Positions 1-7,651 are shown, counted from the stretch's first letter. The stretch is DNA of 22,841 nt from an uncultured Synergistaceae bacterium (GCA_937870605.1 CALMZW010000103.1:1-22841), one strand, 5' to 3'. The notes: generated by a model from the sequence alone, not told the origin. Numbers and translations: made by a program.

Positions 1-420
1 CAGTTCAAGGTTTTCCTCGTGCGTCGTGACGGCCCTCGTGCCCTCGATGATCAGGTTTCCGTTGGGGAGCATGTCGGTCACGAGACAGGTGATCGACGTC
101 TGGGCCACGTGCGTGCGTTCGGTCGATCCGTCGCCCTTCATGTCGCTCTTCGAGTTGAAGCCGAAGGCTTTCAGAAAGCTGAATATCCCCGTTCCGTCGC
201 TGACGGAGTTGTCGTTGGTCTTCGTGACGTTCGTCTTCCCCTTGTCCTTCGTCTTCGTATTTTCCCGGACGAGCACCGTCACGATATCGCCGACTTTTCC
301 GGGCTTTTTGTCGCCGACCAGGTTCGTTCCGTCGACCCAGAGCGAAGCCGCCGCAGCGGTTCCGGGCTGGATTCCGGAATGTATCGCCAGTATCAGCAGC
401 AGACAGACGATTCGTTTCAC
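1..420 (-). CDS. flgH: Flagellar L-ring protein FlgH, N-terminal part (partial, GTG start)
   Basis: The first 140 codons lie in the window and the rest runs off the left edge. FlgH forms the L ring in the outer membrane. The signal peptide MKRIVCLLLILAIHSGIQPG is followed by SLWVDGTNLVGDKKPGKVGD and IVTVLVRENTKTKDKGKTNV, the FlgH core. MLPNGNLIIEGTRAV lies near the edge and matches the conserved NGNLxIxGxK region. Canonical FlgH is a lipoprotein with a lipobox Cys. Here the only early Cys is residue 6, inside the signal peptide, with none after the hydrophobic run. The GTG overlaps the flgA stop (GTGA) and has GGAGGTG 8 nt upstream. Not listed among simple ORFs because of the truncation. Confidence 0.9.
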   Translation of the reverse strand, partial: MKRIVCLLLILAIHSGIQPGTAAAASLWVDGTNLVGDKKPGKVGDIVTVLVRENTKTKDKGKTNVTKTNDNSVSDGTGIFSFLKAFGFNSKSDMKGDGSTERTHVAQTSITCLVTDMLPNGNLIIEGTRAVTTHEENLEL

Positions 421-1304
421 GGTATTCGCACCTCCACTTCTTCCTTTGAACGGATAACCGCCTCGATGATTTTTTTGCTCTGCTCGTTCCGGACCCGGAT
501 CGTCTCACCCGCGGCGCCGTCTTCCATGGCTTCGCCCTGCATCCGGAGAACGAGCGCGCCTTTCCGGACGACGATGAAAACCCTGTCGCCCCGGTGAACG
601 ATGGGCGGAGTCAGGAGAAAGCCCGGCGAAATCCGTTCGCCTGCGGGAAGCCGCCTGTTCGTCATCCTGCCGACGGCCTGTCGGATATCCGAAACCGCAT
701 CCATCGGCGATGAGATCCGCACCTGACGGACTTCTATATCTTCCGGCGCGAGGACCGTTCCGTTCTCGACGATTCTTCGGGTCACGACGACGTTCTGATG
801 CCATTCCATCGAAATGGGGACTTCTCGTGTCCCCTCGGGCGTCCGGATGCGCAGGAGCGCCGTGGCTGCGCCCGGACGAATCTTCAGCGGGGCAAGCAAT
901 TCACCCCGGGGAGCAGCAACCGAACTCCGCACACGGACGCTTCCCTGCCATCCGGAAAGTTTGAGGACAAGCGCCTCGAGGTCCGGAACGACCTCGCCTT
1001 TTCGGATCGCCATCTTCGGAGGCATCAGAAGCCGCAACGTCACGCCCCCGACTCCCTGGTTGACAAGGGCCGCAACAACGTCGGATCTCCAGAGAAATCC
1101 TTCCCGGAATTTGACGTTCACCTCTCCGGCCCGCGCCGCCAAGTCGTCCGGACCGGAAATTCGCGCGATGTCTCCAAGGCGGATGCTCTTTCCGGGAACT
1201 TCAGGCAGCCGTTCGATCTCCACCGTCAATTCTTCGGCCGCGAAGGCGACGGAAACGGCAAGGAGAAGAACGAACAGAACCCACGGGAGGCTTCGCGCCT
1301 TCAT
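417..1304 (-). CDS. flgA: Flagellar P-ring assembly chaperone FlgA
   Basis: FlgA is a periplasmic chaperone that helps FlgI assemble the P ring around the rod. The 295-residue protein has a Sec signal peptide, a positive start (MKAR), a hydrophobic run to about residue 20 and a likely cleavage after AFA at residue 22. The C-terminal half has the SAF-type domain with VVVTRRIVENGTVLAPEDIE, then VRQ and the motif DIRQAVGRMTNRRLPAGERI. Its N-terminal region is longer and more divergent. The ATG has only a weak AAGCGG motif. Its TGA overlaps the flgH GTG by 4 bp. The gene implies an outer membrane. Confidence 0.92.
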   Translation of the reverse strand: MKARSLPWVLFVLLLAVSVAFAAEELTVEIERLPEVPGKSIRLGDIARISGPDDLAARAGEVNVKFREGFLWRSDVVAALVNQGVGGVTLRLLMPPKMAIRKGEVVPDLEALVLKLSGWQGSVRVRSSVAAPRGELLAPLKIRPGAATALLRIRTPEGTREVPISMEWHQNVVVTRRIVENGTVLAPEDIEVRQVRISSPMDAVSDIRQAVGRMTNRRLPAGERISPGFLLTPPIVHRGDRVFIVVRKGALVLRMQGEAMEDGAAGETIRVRNEQSKKIIEAVIRSKEEVEVRIP

Positions 1305-1310
1305 GAACGA

Positions 1311-2102
1311 TTACCGCTTGATGCCGTTCGCGATGCGGAGAAGATCGTCGGCGGTCTGTACTCCCTTCGAGTTCGCTTCATAGGCCCGTTGTGCGATGAT
1401 GAGGTTCACCATTTCTTCGACTACTTCCACGTTGGATATTTCGAGGGTTCTCTGGGCGATGTGCCCGAGTCCTTCTTCTCCGGGGTTTCCGATAATCGGG
1501 TCTCCGCTGGCTGCCGTCGCCTCGTAGAGGTTCTTTCCCATTTTACGAAGTCCGGCGGGATTGACGAACCGGACAAGTTCGATCTGCCCGATTTCTTCGG
1601 TCTCGGTTTCGCCCTGCGCGCGGATCGACACGATGCCTTCGGGGCTTACAATGACCTCTTCAGCATCCTCGGGGATTGTGATCGGCGGTTCGAGAAAGAG
1701 GCCGTCGACGTTGACGAGCTGTCCGTCGTCACCGTTGCGGATCCATCCGCCGGCTCGCGTGTAGGCCACGTCGCCGTTCGGCTTCAGGACTTGAAAGAAT
1801 CCGTCGCCCTCAATGGCGAGATCCAGCGGATTGTCCGTAATCTGGAAGTTGCCCTGCCCCATCATCCGCGTGGTTCCGACGACGCGCGTCCCAAGTCCGA
1901 CCTGGACGCCCGTCGGGAGCGATGATCCCGGCTCCACCGGAGCGCCCGGCTCCCGATCGATCTGGTACATGAGATCGGCGAAATCCGCGCGTTCGCGCTT
2001 GAATCCTACCGTGTTCACGTTGGCCAGGTTGTTTGTCGTCACATCCAGATTCGTCTGTTGCGCGATCATTCCGGAAGCGCTCGTCCATAATGCCCGCAGC
2101 AT
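1311..2102 (-). CDS. flgG: Flagellar basal-body distal rod protein FlgG
   Basis: FlgG forms the distal rod, the drive shaft that passes through the P and L rings. The 263-residue protein has the N-terminal motif MLRALWTSASGMIAQQTNLD plus NNLANVNTVGFKRERADFAD. The FlgG-typical PTGVQVGLGTRV and QITDNPLDLAIEGDGFFQV segments follow, and the C-terminal heptad region reads SNVEVVEEMVNLIIAQRAYE, then ANSKGVQTADDLL. Length is standard. The ATG at 2102 has AGGGG 8 nt upstream. It lies 22 bp after flgF and 6 bp before flgA. Confidence 0.96.
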   Translation of the reverse strand: MLRALWTSASGMIAQQTNLDVTTNNLANVNTVGFKRERADFADLMYQIDREPGAPVEPGSSLPTGVQVGLGTRVVGTTRMMGQGNFQITDNPLDLAIEGDGFFQVLKPNGDVAYTRAGGWIRNGDDGQLVNVDGLFLEPPITIPEDAEEVIVSPEGIVSIRAQGETETEEIGQIELVRFVNPAGLRKMGKNLYEATAASGDPIIGNPGEEGLGHIAQRTLEISNVEVVEEMVNLIIAQRAYEANSKGVQTADDLLRIANGIKR

Positions 2103-2124
2103 GATGTCGTCCCCTGCCTTTCCC

Positions 2125-2925
2125 TTATGACTTCATGAAGGAGCTGATGAGCCGCCCCGTTTCGTCATCGTGCGTCATCAACGCTTTCGACGCAGCCTCG
2201 TACGCGCGTGACGCCTCGATCATCCGCGACATTTCCGAGACGACGTCGACGTTCGACTGTTCGAGCGTTCGCGAAACAAGCGACGGCATTTCCACCGGAA
2301 CCGGATTCCCCGATTGCTCGTTCGCCGCAAGCAGCGAACCGCCGATTTGTTTCAGCCAGGTCGGGGTCTCGAACGTCACGACTTGAAGCGTGTCGGCGAC
2401 TTCCCCGTCGACCAGGATCTGCCCCTCCGAGTTGATCGAGACGCTGGCGGCCTCGCCGATCTCGATGGGGCCGCCTTCACCCTGTACGATCAGGCCGTCG
2501 TGCGTGAGAAGCTGCCCTTCCTGATTTATCTGAAACTGTCCCGACCGGGTGTAGAAGGTGTTTCCGGCGCCGTCCTGAACGACGAAAAACCCGTCGCCGA
2601 CAATCGCCGCATCGAGGGGGGCATCCGTAACGTGCATGGCCCCCTGCTTCAATGTCATCGTATCCTCCGAGAAGACATTCGCAAGCGCCAGATTCCCTAT
2701 GGGGATTTTTCCGCGGTATCGGATCTGGTTCGGGCCGGTTGTGGCGCCCGGCGTGACCGGGATGTTTTCGATGCGATCCATCAGCAGGTCGGGAAAGGTT
2801 TTGTTGACGGGAATCCTCCCCCGAAATCCGGCCGTACTGACGTTGGCGAGGTTGTTCGCCACGACGTCGTGCATGCTTTCCTGTACGAGCATCGCCGATG
2901 CGGCGCAATACAGACCTCTGTTCAC
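2125..2925 (-). CDS. flgF: Flagellar basal-body rod protein FlgF (FlgF/FlgG family), GTG start
   Basis: This is a proximal rod component of the flagellar basal body, exported by the type III flagellar apparatus. From the GTG at 2925 the protein has 266 residues. It starts MNRGLYCAASAMLVQESMHD with VVANNLANVSTAGFRGR, the rod-protein N-terminal motif, and ends QSNVDVVSEMSRMIEASRAY, with EAASKALMTHDD beyond. The middle has PLDAAIVGDGFFVVQ, which is typical of FlgF/FlgG. The upstream GTG at 2931 is only 2 nt from the AGGAGG at 2934-2939, whereas 2925 is 8 nt away. FlgF versus a second FlgG is decided by its position before flgG and its more divergent sequence. Confidence 0.92.
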   Translation of the reverse strand: MNRGLYCAASAMLVQESMHDVVANNLANVSTAGFRGRIPVNKTFPDLLMDRIENIPVTPGATTGPNQIRYRGKIPIGNLALANVFSEDTMTLKQGAMHVTDAPLDAAIVGDGFFVVQDGAGNTFYTRSGQFQINQEGQLLTHDGLIVQGEGGPIEIGEAASVSINSEGQILVDGEVADTLQVVTFETPTWLKQIGGSLLAANEQSGNPVPVEMPSLVSRTLEQSNVDVVSEMSRMIEASRAYEAASKALMTHDDETGRLISSFMKS

Positions 2926-2933
2926 CGACACAG

Positions 2934-2939
2934 CCTCCT
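2934..2939 (-). promoter_or_regulatory. Ribosome-binding site that sets the flgF start
   Basis: AGGAGG lies 8 nt before the GTG at 2923-2925 and just 2 nt before an earlier in-frame GTG (2929-2931). The spacing decides for the later codon, giving MNRGLY, the expected rod-protein start. Confidence 0.75.
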
Positions 2940-2960
2940 CGCCCCTGCGTTACGGGGGAT

Positions 2961-4007
2961 TCAGGATTTCCATTTCCGGCCTTTCCGGCTCGTTGCAAGG
3001 ATTCCGCTTCTGCCGAGCCGATTGAGCTTGTCGATTTCGGCGAGCGCCTTTCCCGTTCCGCGGGCGACGCTTTCCATCGGTTCCTCCGCGACGAAGCAGT
3101 TGATTCCGGTCTGCTCGGAAATGAGTTCGGGAAGTCCGCGAAGGAGCGAGCCCCCTCCGGTCAGAACGATCCCTCTGTCAATAATATCGGCGGACAGCTC
3201 GGGCGGCGTTAGCTCCAAAACGTTACGAACGCCATCGACCAGCGTCTGGACCATCTCCCCGATGGCCATCGAGACGCACGAACTGCTGACTTCGATCTGC
3301 CGGGGCAGCCCCTGGACGAGATCCCGCCCCTTGAGGATCATCGTCATTTCTTCTTCCGGCGGCACGCAGGTGCCGATCATGATCTTGAGGTTTTCCGCAG
3401 TCTGCTCGCCGATGGCGAGGCTGTACTGCTTCCGCAGGTATCGCATGATCGCTTCGTCGAACTTGTCGCCTCCGATGCGAAGCGATTTCGAGACGACGAT
3501 GCCGCCGAGGGAGATGACGGCGATGTCCGACGTTCCGCCGCCGATGTCGACGACCATCTTTCCGCGCGGCTCTTCGACGTTGAGATCGGCGCCGATCGCG
3601 GCGGCCATAGGCTCTTCGATGAGATACGCCTCTTTGGCCCCGACTTCGATGGCGGCCTCGAGAACGGCGCGCCGCTCGACATCCGTAGCGCCCGACGGGA
3701 CGCAGATCATGACCCTGTTCCGGAAGAACCGGCTGAACCCGTGGGTGACGCTTTTCATGAAATGATGCAACATCGCTTCCGTCATGCTGTAGTCGGCGAT
3801 GACCCCGTCGCGGAGCGGACGCACCGAGACGATGCTTCCTGGCGTCCTTCCGACCATGCTTTTGGCTTCGTATCCGACGGCCAGTATTCTTCCGTTCTCC
3901 AGGTCCACCGCCACAACGGACGGCTCCCGCAGAACGATCCCCTTGCCCTTGACATATATGAGAACCGTTGCGGTTCCCAGGTCGATCCCTATATCGCTCC
4001 CAAACAA
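2961..4007 (-). CDS. mreB: Rod shape-determining protein MreB (actin-like), TTG start
   Basis: MreB polymerises under the membrane and steers lateral cell-wall synthesis. From the TTG the protein has 348 residues and opens MFGSDIGIDLGTATVLIYVK, which is how MreB proteins normally begin; the longer frame would add nine basic residues. The actin-fold motifs are phosphate-1 DLGTAT (9-14), phosphate-2 VVDIGGGTSDIAV (152-164) and the adenosine motif LTGGGSLLRG (about 282-291), with GVIADY near residue 70. The usual mreC and mreD do not follow; flagellar genes do, as with mbl in B. subtilis. It may thus be an Mbl-type paralogue of another mreB elsewhere. The basic tail is short (SRKGRKWKS). Confidence 0.95.
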   Translation of the reverse strand: MFGSDIGIDLGTATVLIYVKGKGIVLREPSVVAVDLENGRILAVGYEAKSMVGRTPGSIVSVRPLRDGVIADYSMTEAMLHHFMKSVTHGFSRFFRNRVMICVPSGATDVERRAVLEAAIEVGAKEAYLIEEPMAAAIGADLNVEEPRGKMVVDIGGGTSDIAVISLGGIVVSKSLRIGGDKFDEAIMRYLRKQYSLAIGEQTAENLKIMIGTCVPPEEEMTMILKGRDLVQGLPRQIEVSSSCVSMAIGEMVQTLVDGVRNVLELTPPELSADIIDRGIVLTGGGSLLRGLPELISEQTGINCFVAEEPMESVARGTGKALAEIDKLNRLGRSGILATSRKGRKWKS

Positions 4008-4016
4008 TCCGGTGCG

Positions 4017-4023
4017 CCTCCTT
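4017..4023 (-). promoter_or_regulatory. Ribosome-binding site that sets the mreB start
   Basis: AAGGAGG at 4017-4023 overlaps the truA stop (TAAGGAGG) and lies 9 nt before a TTG at 4005-4007. The ATG at 4034 that opens the longest frame lies upstream of this motif and has no Shine-Dalgarno of its own. The TTG therefore decides the start of mreB. Confidence 0.85.
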
Positions 4024-4783
4024 ACTCGATCCATTCAAACATCTTATTATACCCGACCCGCCAGAGATACAACCCTTCGGGCGGGGCCGTGGCATCGGAA
4101 GAATCGCGCGAAGCGCCCCGGAGCAGGTCGTTCAACCATTCGGGACTTCTCTTTCCTCTTCCGATCGAGTCAAGGTCTCCGATGATGATGCGAACCATGT
4201 TCATGAGGAACGCATTGGCCCGCAACGTTACGATTCCGATCGCTCCGCGTCTCCGGAACGAAGCGCGATTCACCGTGCGCCGGCTGTTCTCCGGACACTC
4301 TCCGGATTTGCAGAAGGCCCGGAAATCGTGCGTTCCCGCAAGAAACGACACGGCTCGGCGAACGGCGTCGTCGTCCCAGGGCGCCTTGTTGAGCCAGAGA
4401 AGGCCCCTCATATGTGGAAGGTATCCGCGTCCGTTCCAGAGAAAATAGCGGTATTCGCGCCACTGGGCGCACCGTCGCGGGTCGAAGTCATCCGGAACGA
4501 CGGCGATTTTTCTGATTCGAACCGTGTCCGGGAGGTGGGCGTTGATCGCCCCGAGAAGGCGAAAGGGAGGCAACGCGTCATCGAGGACGAACGAAATTAC
4601 CTGTCCGACAGCGTGAACGCCCGCATCGGTGCGACCCGCCGCAAGAACGGGAATCCGGGAACGACCGCGGGAGGCTCCGATCGATGCTTCGATCGTTTCC
4701 TGGACGGTAGCCCGGTCGGGCTGGATTTGCCATCCCGAAAAGGCAGGCCCGTAGTACCCTACAACAGCGGCGTAACGAACCAC
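4022..4783 (-). CDS. truA: tRNA pseudouridine(38-40) synthase TruA, probable GTG start
   Basis: TruA converts uridines 38-40 in the anticodon stem of tRNAs to pseudouridine. The protein has the catalytic-Asp motif GRTDAGVHA (Asp about residue 53), FSGWQIQPDRATVQETIE, YRYFLWNG, FAGTHDF-type LAGTHDFRAFCK and ANAFLMNMVRIIIG, all family hallmarks. From the GTG at 4783 it has 253 residues and opens VRYAAVVGYYG like other TruA proteins; an AGGA motif lies 7 nt upstream. An ATG at 4804 would give 260 residues without a ribosome-binding site. The frame stays open for 270 codons upstream, but that stretch is a shadow of ecfT. The TAA stop merges with the mreB ribosome-binding site. Confidence 0.93.
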   Translation of the reverse strand: MVRYAAVVGYYGPAFSGWQIQPDRATVQETIEASIGASRGRSRIPVLAAGRTDAGVHAVGQVISFVLDDALPPFRLLGAINAHLPDTVRIRKIAVVPDDFDPRRCAQWREYRYFLWNGRGYLPHMRGLLWLNKAPWDDDAVRRAVSFLAGTHDFRAFCKSGECPENSRRTVNRASFRRRGAIGIVTLRANAFLMNMVRIIIGDLDSIGRGKRSPEWLNDLLRGASRDSSDATAPPEGLYLWRVGYNKMFEWIE

Positions 4784-5589
4784 GAAAGGTTCCTGTCCGC
4801 GCATTCGGCCAGAACGATACCGAGCGCGACGCCGAGAAGGGCGAAGCTGTCGCTGTTTTTCCAGCAGAGCGGATTCATTCGCGTCCGTCCGCTCCCACCC
4901 TTGTAGCAGCGCGATTCCATGGCGACAGCCAGATCCTCCGCCCGCTGAAAAACGATGACGAAGAGCGGGATCAGAACTGGAAGGAAGGATTGCAGCCTCC
5001 GGAAGAAGTTTCCCTGGTCGAGCATCGCGCCGCGCGCGATCTGCGCCTTCATGATCCGATCCGTTTCGTCGAGAAGCGTCGGGATGAAGCGAAGGGAGAT
5101 CGTCATCATCATGGCCAGCTCGTGCGCCGGGAAGCCGAATCGGACGAGCGGCGAAAAGAGACTCTCGATGCCGTCGGCAAGTTCCATCGGACTCGTCGTG
5201 AGCGTGAGAAACGACGCGAAAAGAACCAGGAAGACCAGACGAAAGCTCATAGCAGCCGCAAGCCGTATTCCCTCGCGGGTGATGACGAGAGGGCCGACGG
5301 AGACGAGGGGCGTTCCGTCGGTGAAAAAGAGATGCAGGAGGCCTGTGAAGAGGACAAGTATGAGCACCGGACGAGCGCTGCCCAGCACCATCCGTATTGG
5401 CAGCTTTGACGCGCCGGCGAGCACGATGAGCGCGACGCCCCAGAGAATATAGACCACCGCGTGATCCGCAAGAAAGATCCCGGTCAGCAGCAACGTGGTC
5501 GCAAGGATCTTGCATCTGGGGTCGAGACGGTGGATGAGGGACTCTGTCGGAATATACTGTCCGAATGTCATGTGATTCAGGAAGCGCAT
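4759..5589 (-). CDS. ecfT: Energy-coupling factor transporter transmembrane protein EcfT (CbiQ family)
   Basis: This 276-residue membrane protein links the two ATPases with exchangeable substrate-binding S components. It starts MRFLNHMTFGQYIPTESLIH with the family's RLDPRCKIL segment. It has several hydrophobic helices (about 28-60, 72-90, 110-130, 201-216 and 246-262) and the two cytoplasmic coupling motifs, AQIARG (182-187) and the AMESRCYKGG region (223-232), the latter a slight variant of the usual A-R-G/S/A motif. The ATG at 5589 has GAGG 7 nt before it. The 3' end overlaps the truA start region. Confidence 0.93.
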   Translation of the reverse strand: MRFLNHMTFGQYIPTESLIHRLDPRCKILATTLLLTGIFLADHAVVYILWGVALIVLAGASKLPIRMVLGSARPVLILVLFTGLLHLFFTDGTPLVSVGPLVITREGIRLAAAMSFRLVFLVLFASFLTLTTSPMELADGIESLFSPLVRFGFPAHELAMMMTISLRFIPTLLDETDRIMKAQIARGAMLDQGNFFRRLQSFLPVLIPLFVIVFQRAEDLAVAMESRCYKGGSGRTRMNPLCWKNSDSFALLGVALGIVLAECADRNLSWFVTPLL

Positions 5590-6458
5590 TCATCGGCCTC
5601 ATTTTTTCTCAGGATGAAAGAGGGATCACGGTTCAATGCGTTTGCGAGCGTTTCCCAATCCCACGTCAGCGGAACGGAGCACCCCCGCGACAGAAGGCGC
5701 GAGGAAAGCGCGAGAATGTCCGGGGGGGCGAGCCGCACGGCGTTTCGTTCCGTCAGTTCCGGAAGGAGTTCGTCCGGCGTTCCCCAGAAGAAGCGGCGCC
5801 CTTCGTGCAACAGGAGAATGCGGGAACTCATTTCCAGCGCCATCTCCAGGTCGTGCGTAATAAGGAGAATTCCAAGCCCTTCGCTGGATCGAAGCTCCTT
5901 CAAAAGCGCCAGAAGTTCCTTCCGGCTCGTCGTATCCAGCCCCGCAGTCGGTTCGTCGAGAACGAGATACCGGGGAGATGCTGCGAGTACGGACGCTATG
6001 GCGATCTTTCGCTTTTCGCCTCCGGAAAAATGAAACGGGCTTCGCTGAAACGTAGCCTCCGGAATTCCGAGTCGTTCCGCCGCTGTCCGGACCCTGCGCT
6101 CGACTTCCTGTTCCGGGCAGGACCAGTTTCTTGGTGCGTAGGAAATTTCATCGAAAACGGTTTCGGCGAACAGTTGTTGTTCGGGATACTGGAATACCAG
6201 GCCGACGATGCGACGTATCTCTCGGAGTCTCCCCTCGCCCTTCCGGCACGGGATACCGTCAACCTCGACGCTCCCTCTCTGGGGCGGCAGAAGACCGTTG
6301 AGATGCTGCGCAAGAGTGGATTTTCCGCTGCCGGTATGCCCGACGACCGATATCCATTGCCCGGGTTCGAGCTGGAAGGATATATCCTCGAGAGCGACGG
6401 TTTCGAGCGGTGTTCCGGGGTGATACGTGTATCCCAGTGCGCTTACGACGATGGACAT
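5577..6458 (-). CDS. ecfA2: Energy-coupling factor transporter ATPase EcfA2 (CbiO family)
   Basis: This is the second ATPase of the ECF module, 293 residues. Motifs are Walker A GHTGSGKST (40-48), Q-loop Q90, signature FSGGEKRK (144-151), Walker B YLVLDEP (164-170) and switch His at about 202. The Phe in the signature is common for this subfamily. EcfA1 and EcfA2 form a heterodimer that drives toppling of the S component through EcfT. The ATG at 6458 has GGAGG 7 nt upstream, located inside ecfA1. Its TGA overlaps the start of ecfT by 13 bp. The final 20 or so residues are more variable than the core. Confidence 0.94.
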   Translation of the reverse strand: MSIVVSALGYTYHPGTPLETVALEDISFQLEPGQWISVVGHTGSGKSTLAQHLNGLLPPQRGSVEVDGIPCRKGEGRLREIRRIVGLVFQYPEQQLFAETVFDEISYAPRNWSCPEQEVERRVRTAAERLGIPEATFQRSPFHFSGGEKRKIAIASVLAASPRYLVLDEPTAGLDTTSRKELLALLKELRSSEGLGILLITHDLEMALEMSSRILLLHEGRRFFWGTPDELLPELTERNAVRLAPPDILALSSRLLSRGCSVPLTWDWETLANALNRDPSFILRKNEADECAS

Positions 6459-7273
6459 AAAGCCGCCTCCAGTGCTGTGTAGGAAGGGAGCGTGTCCGAA
6501 GGTATTCTCCCCGAATCGATGAGAGCTTTCCGGAGCAGAAGCAGCGGCGGAGGTTCGAGCCCCCAGCCGCCGCAGGCGTCCGCAGAGAGAACGTCATCCG
6601 CGGCGCCGTCGGCGACGACGGCACCGTTGTTCAGGACGACGACCCGACTGCAGAGAAGCGTTTCTTCCAGACGGTGCGTGATGTAGAGTATCGTCCGCCC
6701 CTGCGCATGCAGTGACGCAAGAACGTCGAGCACTTCGGCCCGCCCGACCGGATCGAGCATCGCCGTGGGCTCGTCCAGAACAAGACACGGAGAATCGATC
6801 GCAAGCGCGCCGGCGATCGCCAGCCGTTGCTTTTCTCCGCCGGAGAGGGTATACGTCGGTTTTCCCGCTTTCGCGGAAAGTCCTGTGACAGCGAGCGCGG
6901 ACCGAACCCGCGAGCGGATTTCGTCCGGGGGAAACCCGAGGTTTTCCGGCCCGAACGCGGCGTCGTCTTCGACTGTTGCGCCGACTATCTGATTTTCCGG
7001 ATTCTGAAAGACAAGCGCCATGCGACGACGGATTTCCCACAACGAAGCAGTGTCGGATGTCGGGAATCCCTCGACAAAACAAGCGCCCTGCGTGGGAATC
7101 AGCAGGGCGTTCATTACGCGGGCCAGGGTCGATTTCCCGGATCCGTTACTCCCGAGAATCCCGAGCCATTCGCCCCTTTGTATCCGGAGCGATATGTCCC
7201 GAAGTGCGGGAGCGCGTGCACCTGAATAGGTGTACCACACTTCCCGCAAATCGCAGACGAACTCCTGGGGCAT
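6443..7273 (-). CDS. ecfA1: Energy-coupling factor transporter ATPase EcfA1 (CbiO family)
   Basis: This 276-residue ABC ATPase powers uptake of vitamins or metal ions together with EcfA2 and EcfT. Visible motifs are Walker A GSNGSGKST (41-49), Q-loop at Q91, signature LSGGEKQR (144-151), Walker B CLVLDEP (164-170) and the switch His at about 201. The order ecfA1-ecfA2-ecfT after rplQ is the standard Gram-positive-type arrangement. The ATG is 2 bp beyond the rplQ stop with no clear ribosome-binding site, suggesting coupling. The end overlaps ecfA2 by 16 bp. The substrate cannot be deduced, because no S component is present. Confidence 0.94.
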   Translation of the reverse strand: MPQEFVCDLREVWYTYSGARAPALRDISLRIQRGEWLGILGSNGSGKSTLARVMNALLIPTQGACFVEGFPTSDTASLWEIRRRMALVFQNPENQIVGATVEDDAAFGPENLGFPPDEIRSRVRSALAVTGLSAKAGKPTYTLSGGEKQRLAIAGALAIDSPCLVLDEPTAMLDPVGRAEVLDVLASLHAQGRTILYITHRLEETLLCSRVVVLNNGAVVADGAADDVLSADACGGWGLEPPPLLLLRKALIDSGRIPSDTLPSYTALEAALCPSS

Positions 7274-7275
7274 TG

Positions 7276-7629
7276 TCAGTCAACCAGTCGTATGACGGCG
7301 AGGGGGGCTCCGTCTCCCACGCGAAAACCGGTCTTGACGATCCGTGTATATCCGCCGGGCCTGCTCGTATATCTCTTCGCGATGTCGTCAAAGAGTTTGA
7401 TCGAAGCTTCCTTGTGCGGCATCCGCGCGCGGATAATCCGGCGATCGTGGATAGTGCCGCCCTTCGCCCTGGTGATGAGTTTTTCGGCAACACGCCGAAG
7501 TTCCTTGGCGCGGGGCAACGTCGTTGTGATGCTCTCTTCCAAGAAGAGGCTCGCGGCCATGTTCGCGAGCATGGCCCTCCGGTGGCTGCCATACCGACCG
7601 AGGGTTCTGTGGTCCATTCGATGTCGCAT
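7276..7629 (-). CDS. rplQ: 50S ribosomal protein L17 (bL17)
   Basis: This 117-residue protein begins MRHRMDHRTLGRYGSHRRAM, then LANMAASLFLEESITTTLPR and AKELRRVAEKLITRAKG, ending GGYTRIVKTGFRVGDGAP and AVIRLVD. L17 lies near the tunnel exit. Length matches the shorter family form. The ATG is 10 nt after AAGGAGG. It ends the alpha cluster, but only 2 bp follow before the next ATG, so the operon continues into the transporter genes. Confidence 0.98.
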   Translation of the reverse strand: MRHRMDHRTLGRYGSHRRAMLANMAASLFLEESITTTLPRAKELRRVAEKLITRAKGGTIHDRRIIRARMPHKEASIKLFDDIAKRYTSRPGGYTRIVKTGFRVGDGAPLAVIRLVD

Positions 7630-7651
7630 GGGACCGAGTCCTCCTTTGCAG

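Noticed and set aside
2926..2960. Short inverted repeat CCCC...GGGG between mreB and flgF as a terminator
   Set aside because: The stem is only 4 bp and no T run follows; the region mainly holds the flgF ribosome-binding site.
2314..3765. A 483-codon plus-strand open frame opposite flgF and mreB
   Set aside because: It is antisense to two well-supported genes; no ribosome-binding site or family resemblance was seen.
3223..4095. A 290-codon minus-strand frame overlapping mreB
   Set aside because: It is a shifted-frame shadow of mreB with an Arg/His-rich translation and no motif.
4804..5602. N-terminal extension of the truA frame to 526 codons
   Set aside because: The extension lies out of frame across ecfT, is rich in Arg and Pro, and has no resemblance to any pseudouridine synthase domain. 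TruA itself begins near 4783.
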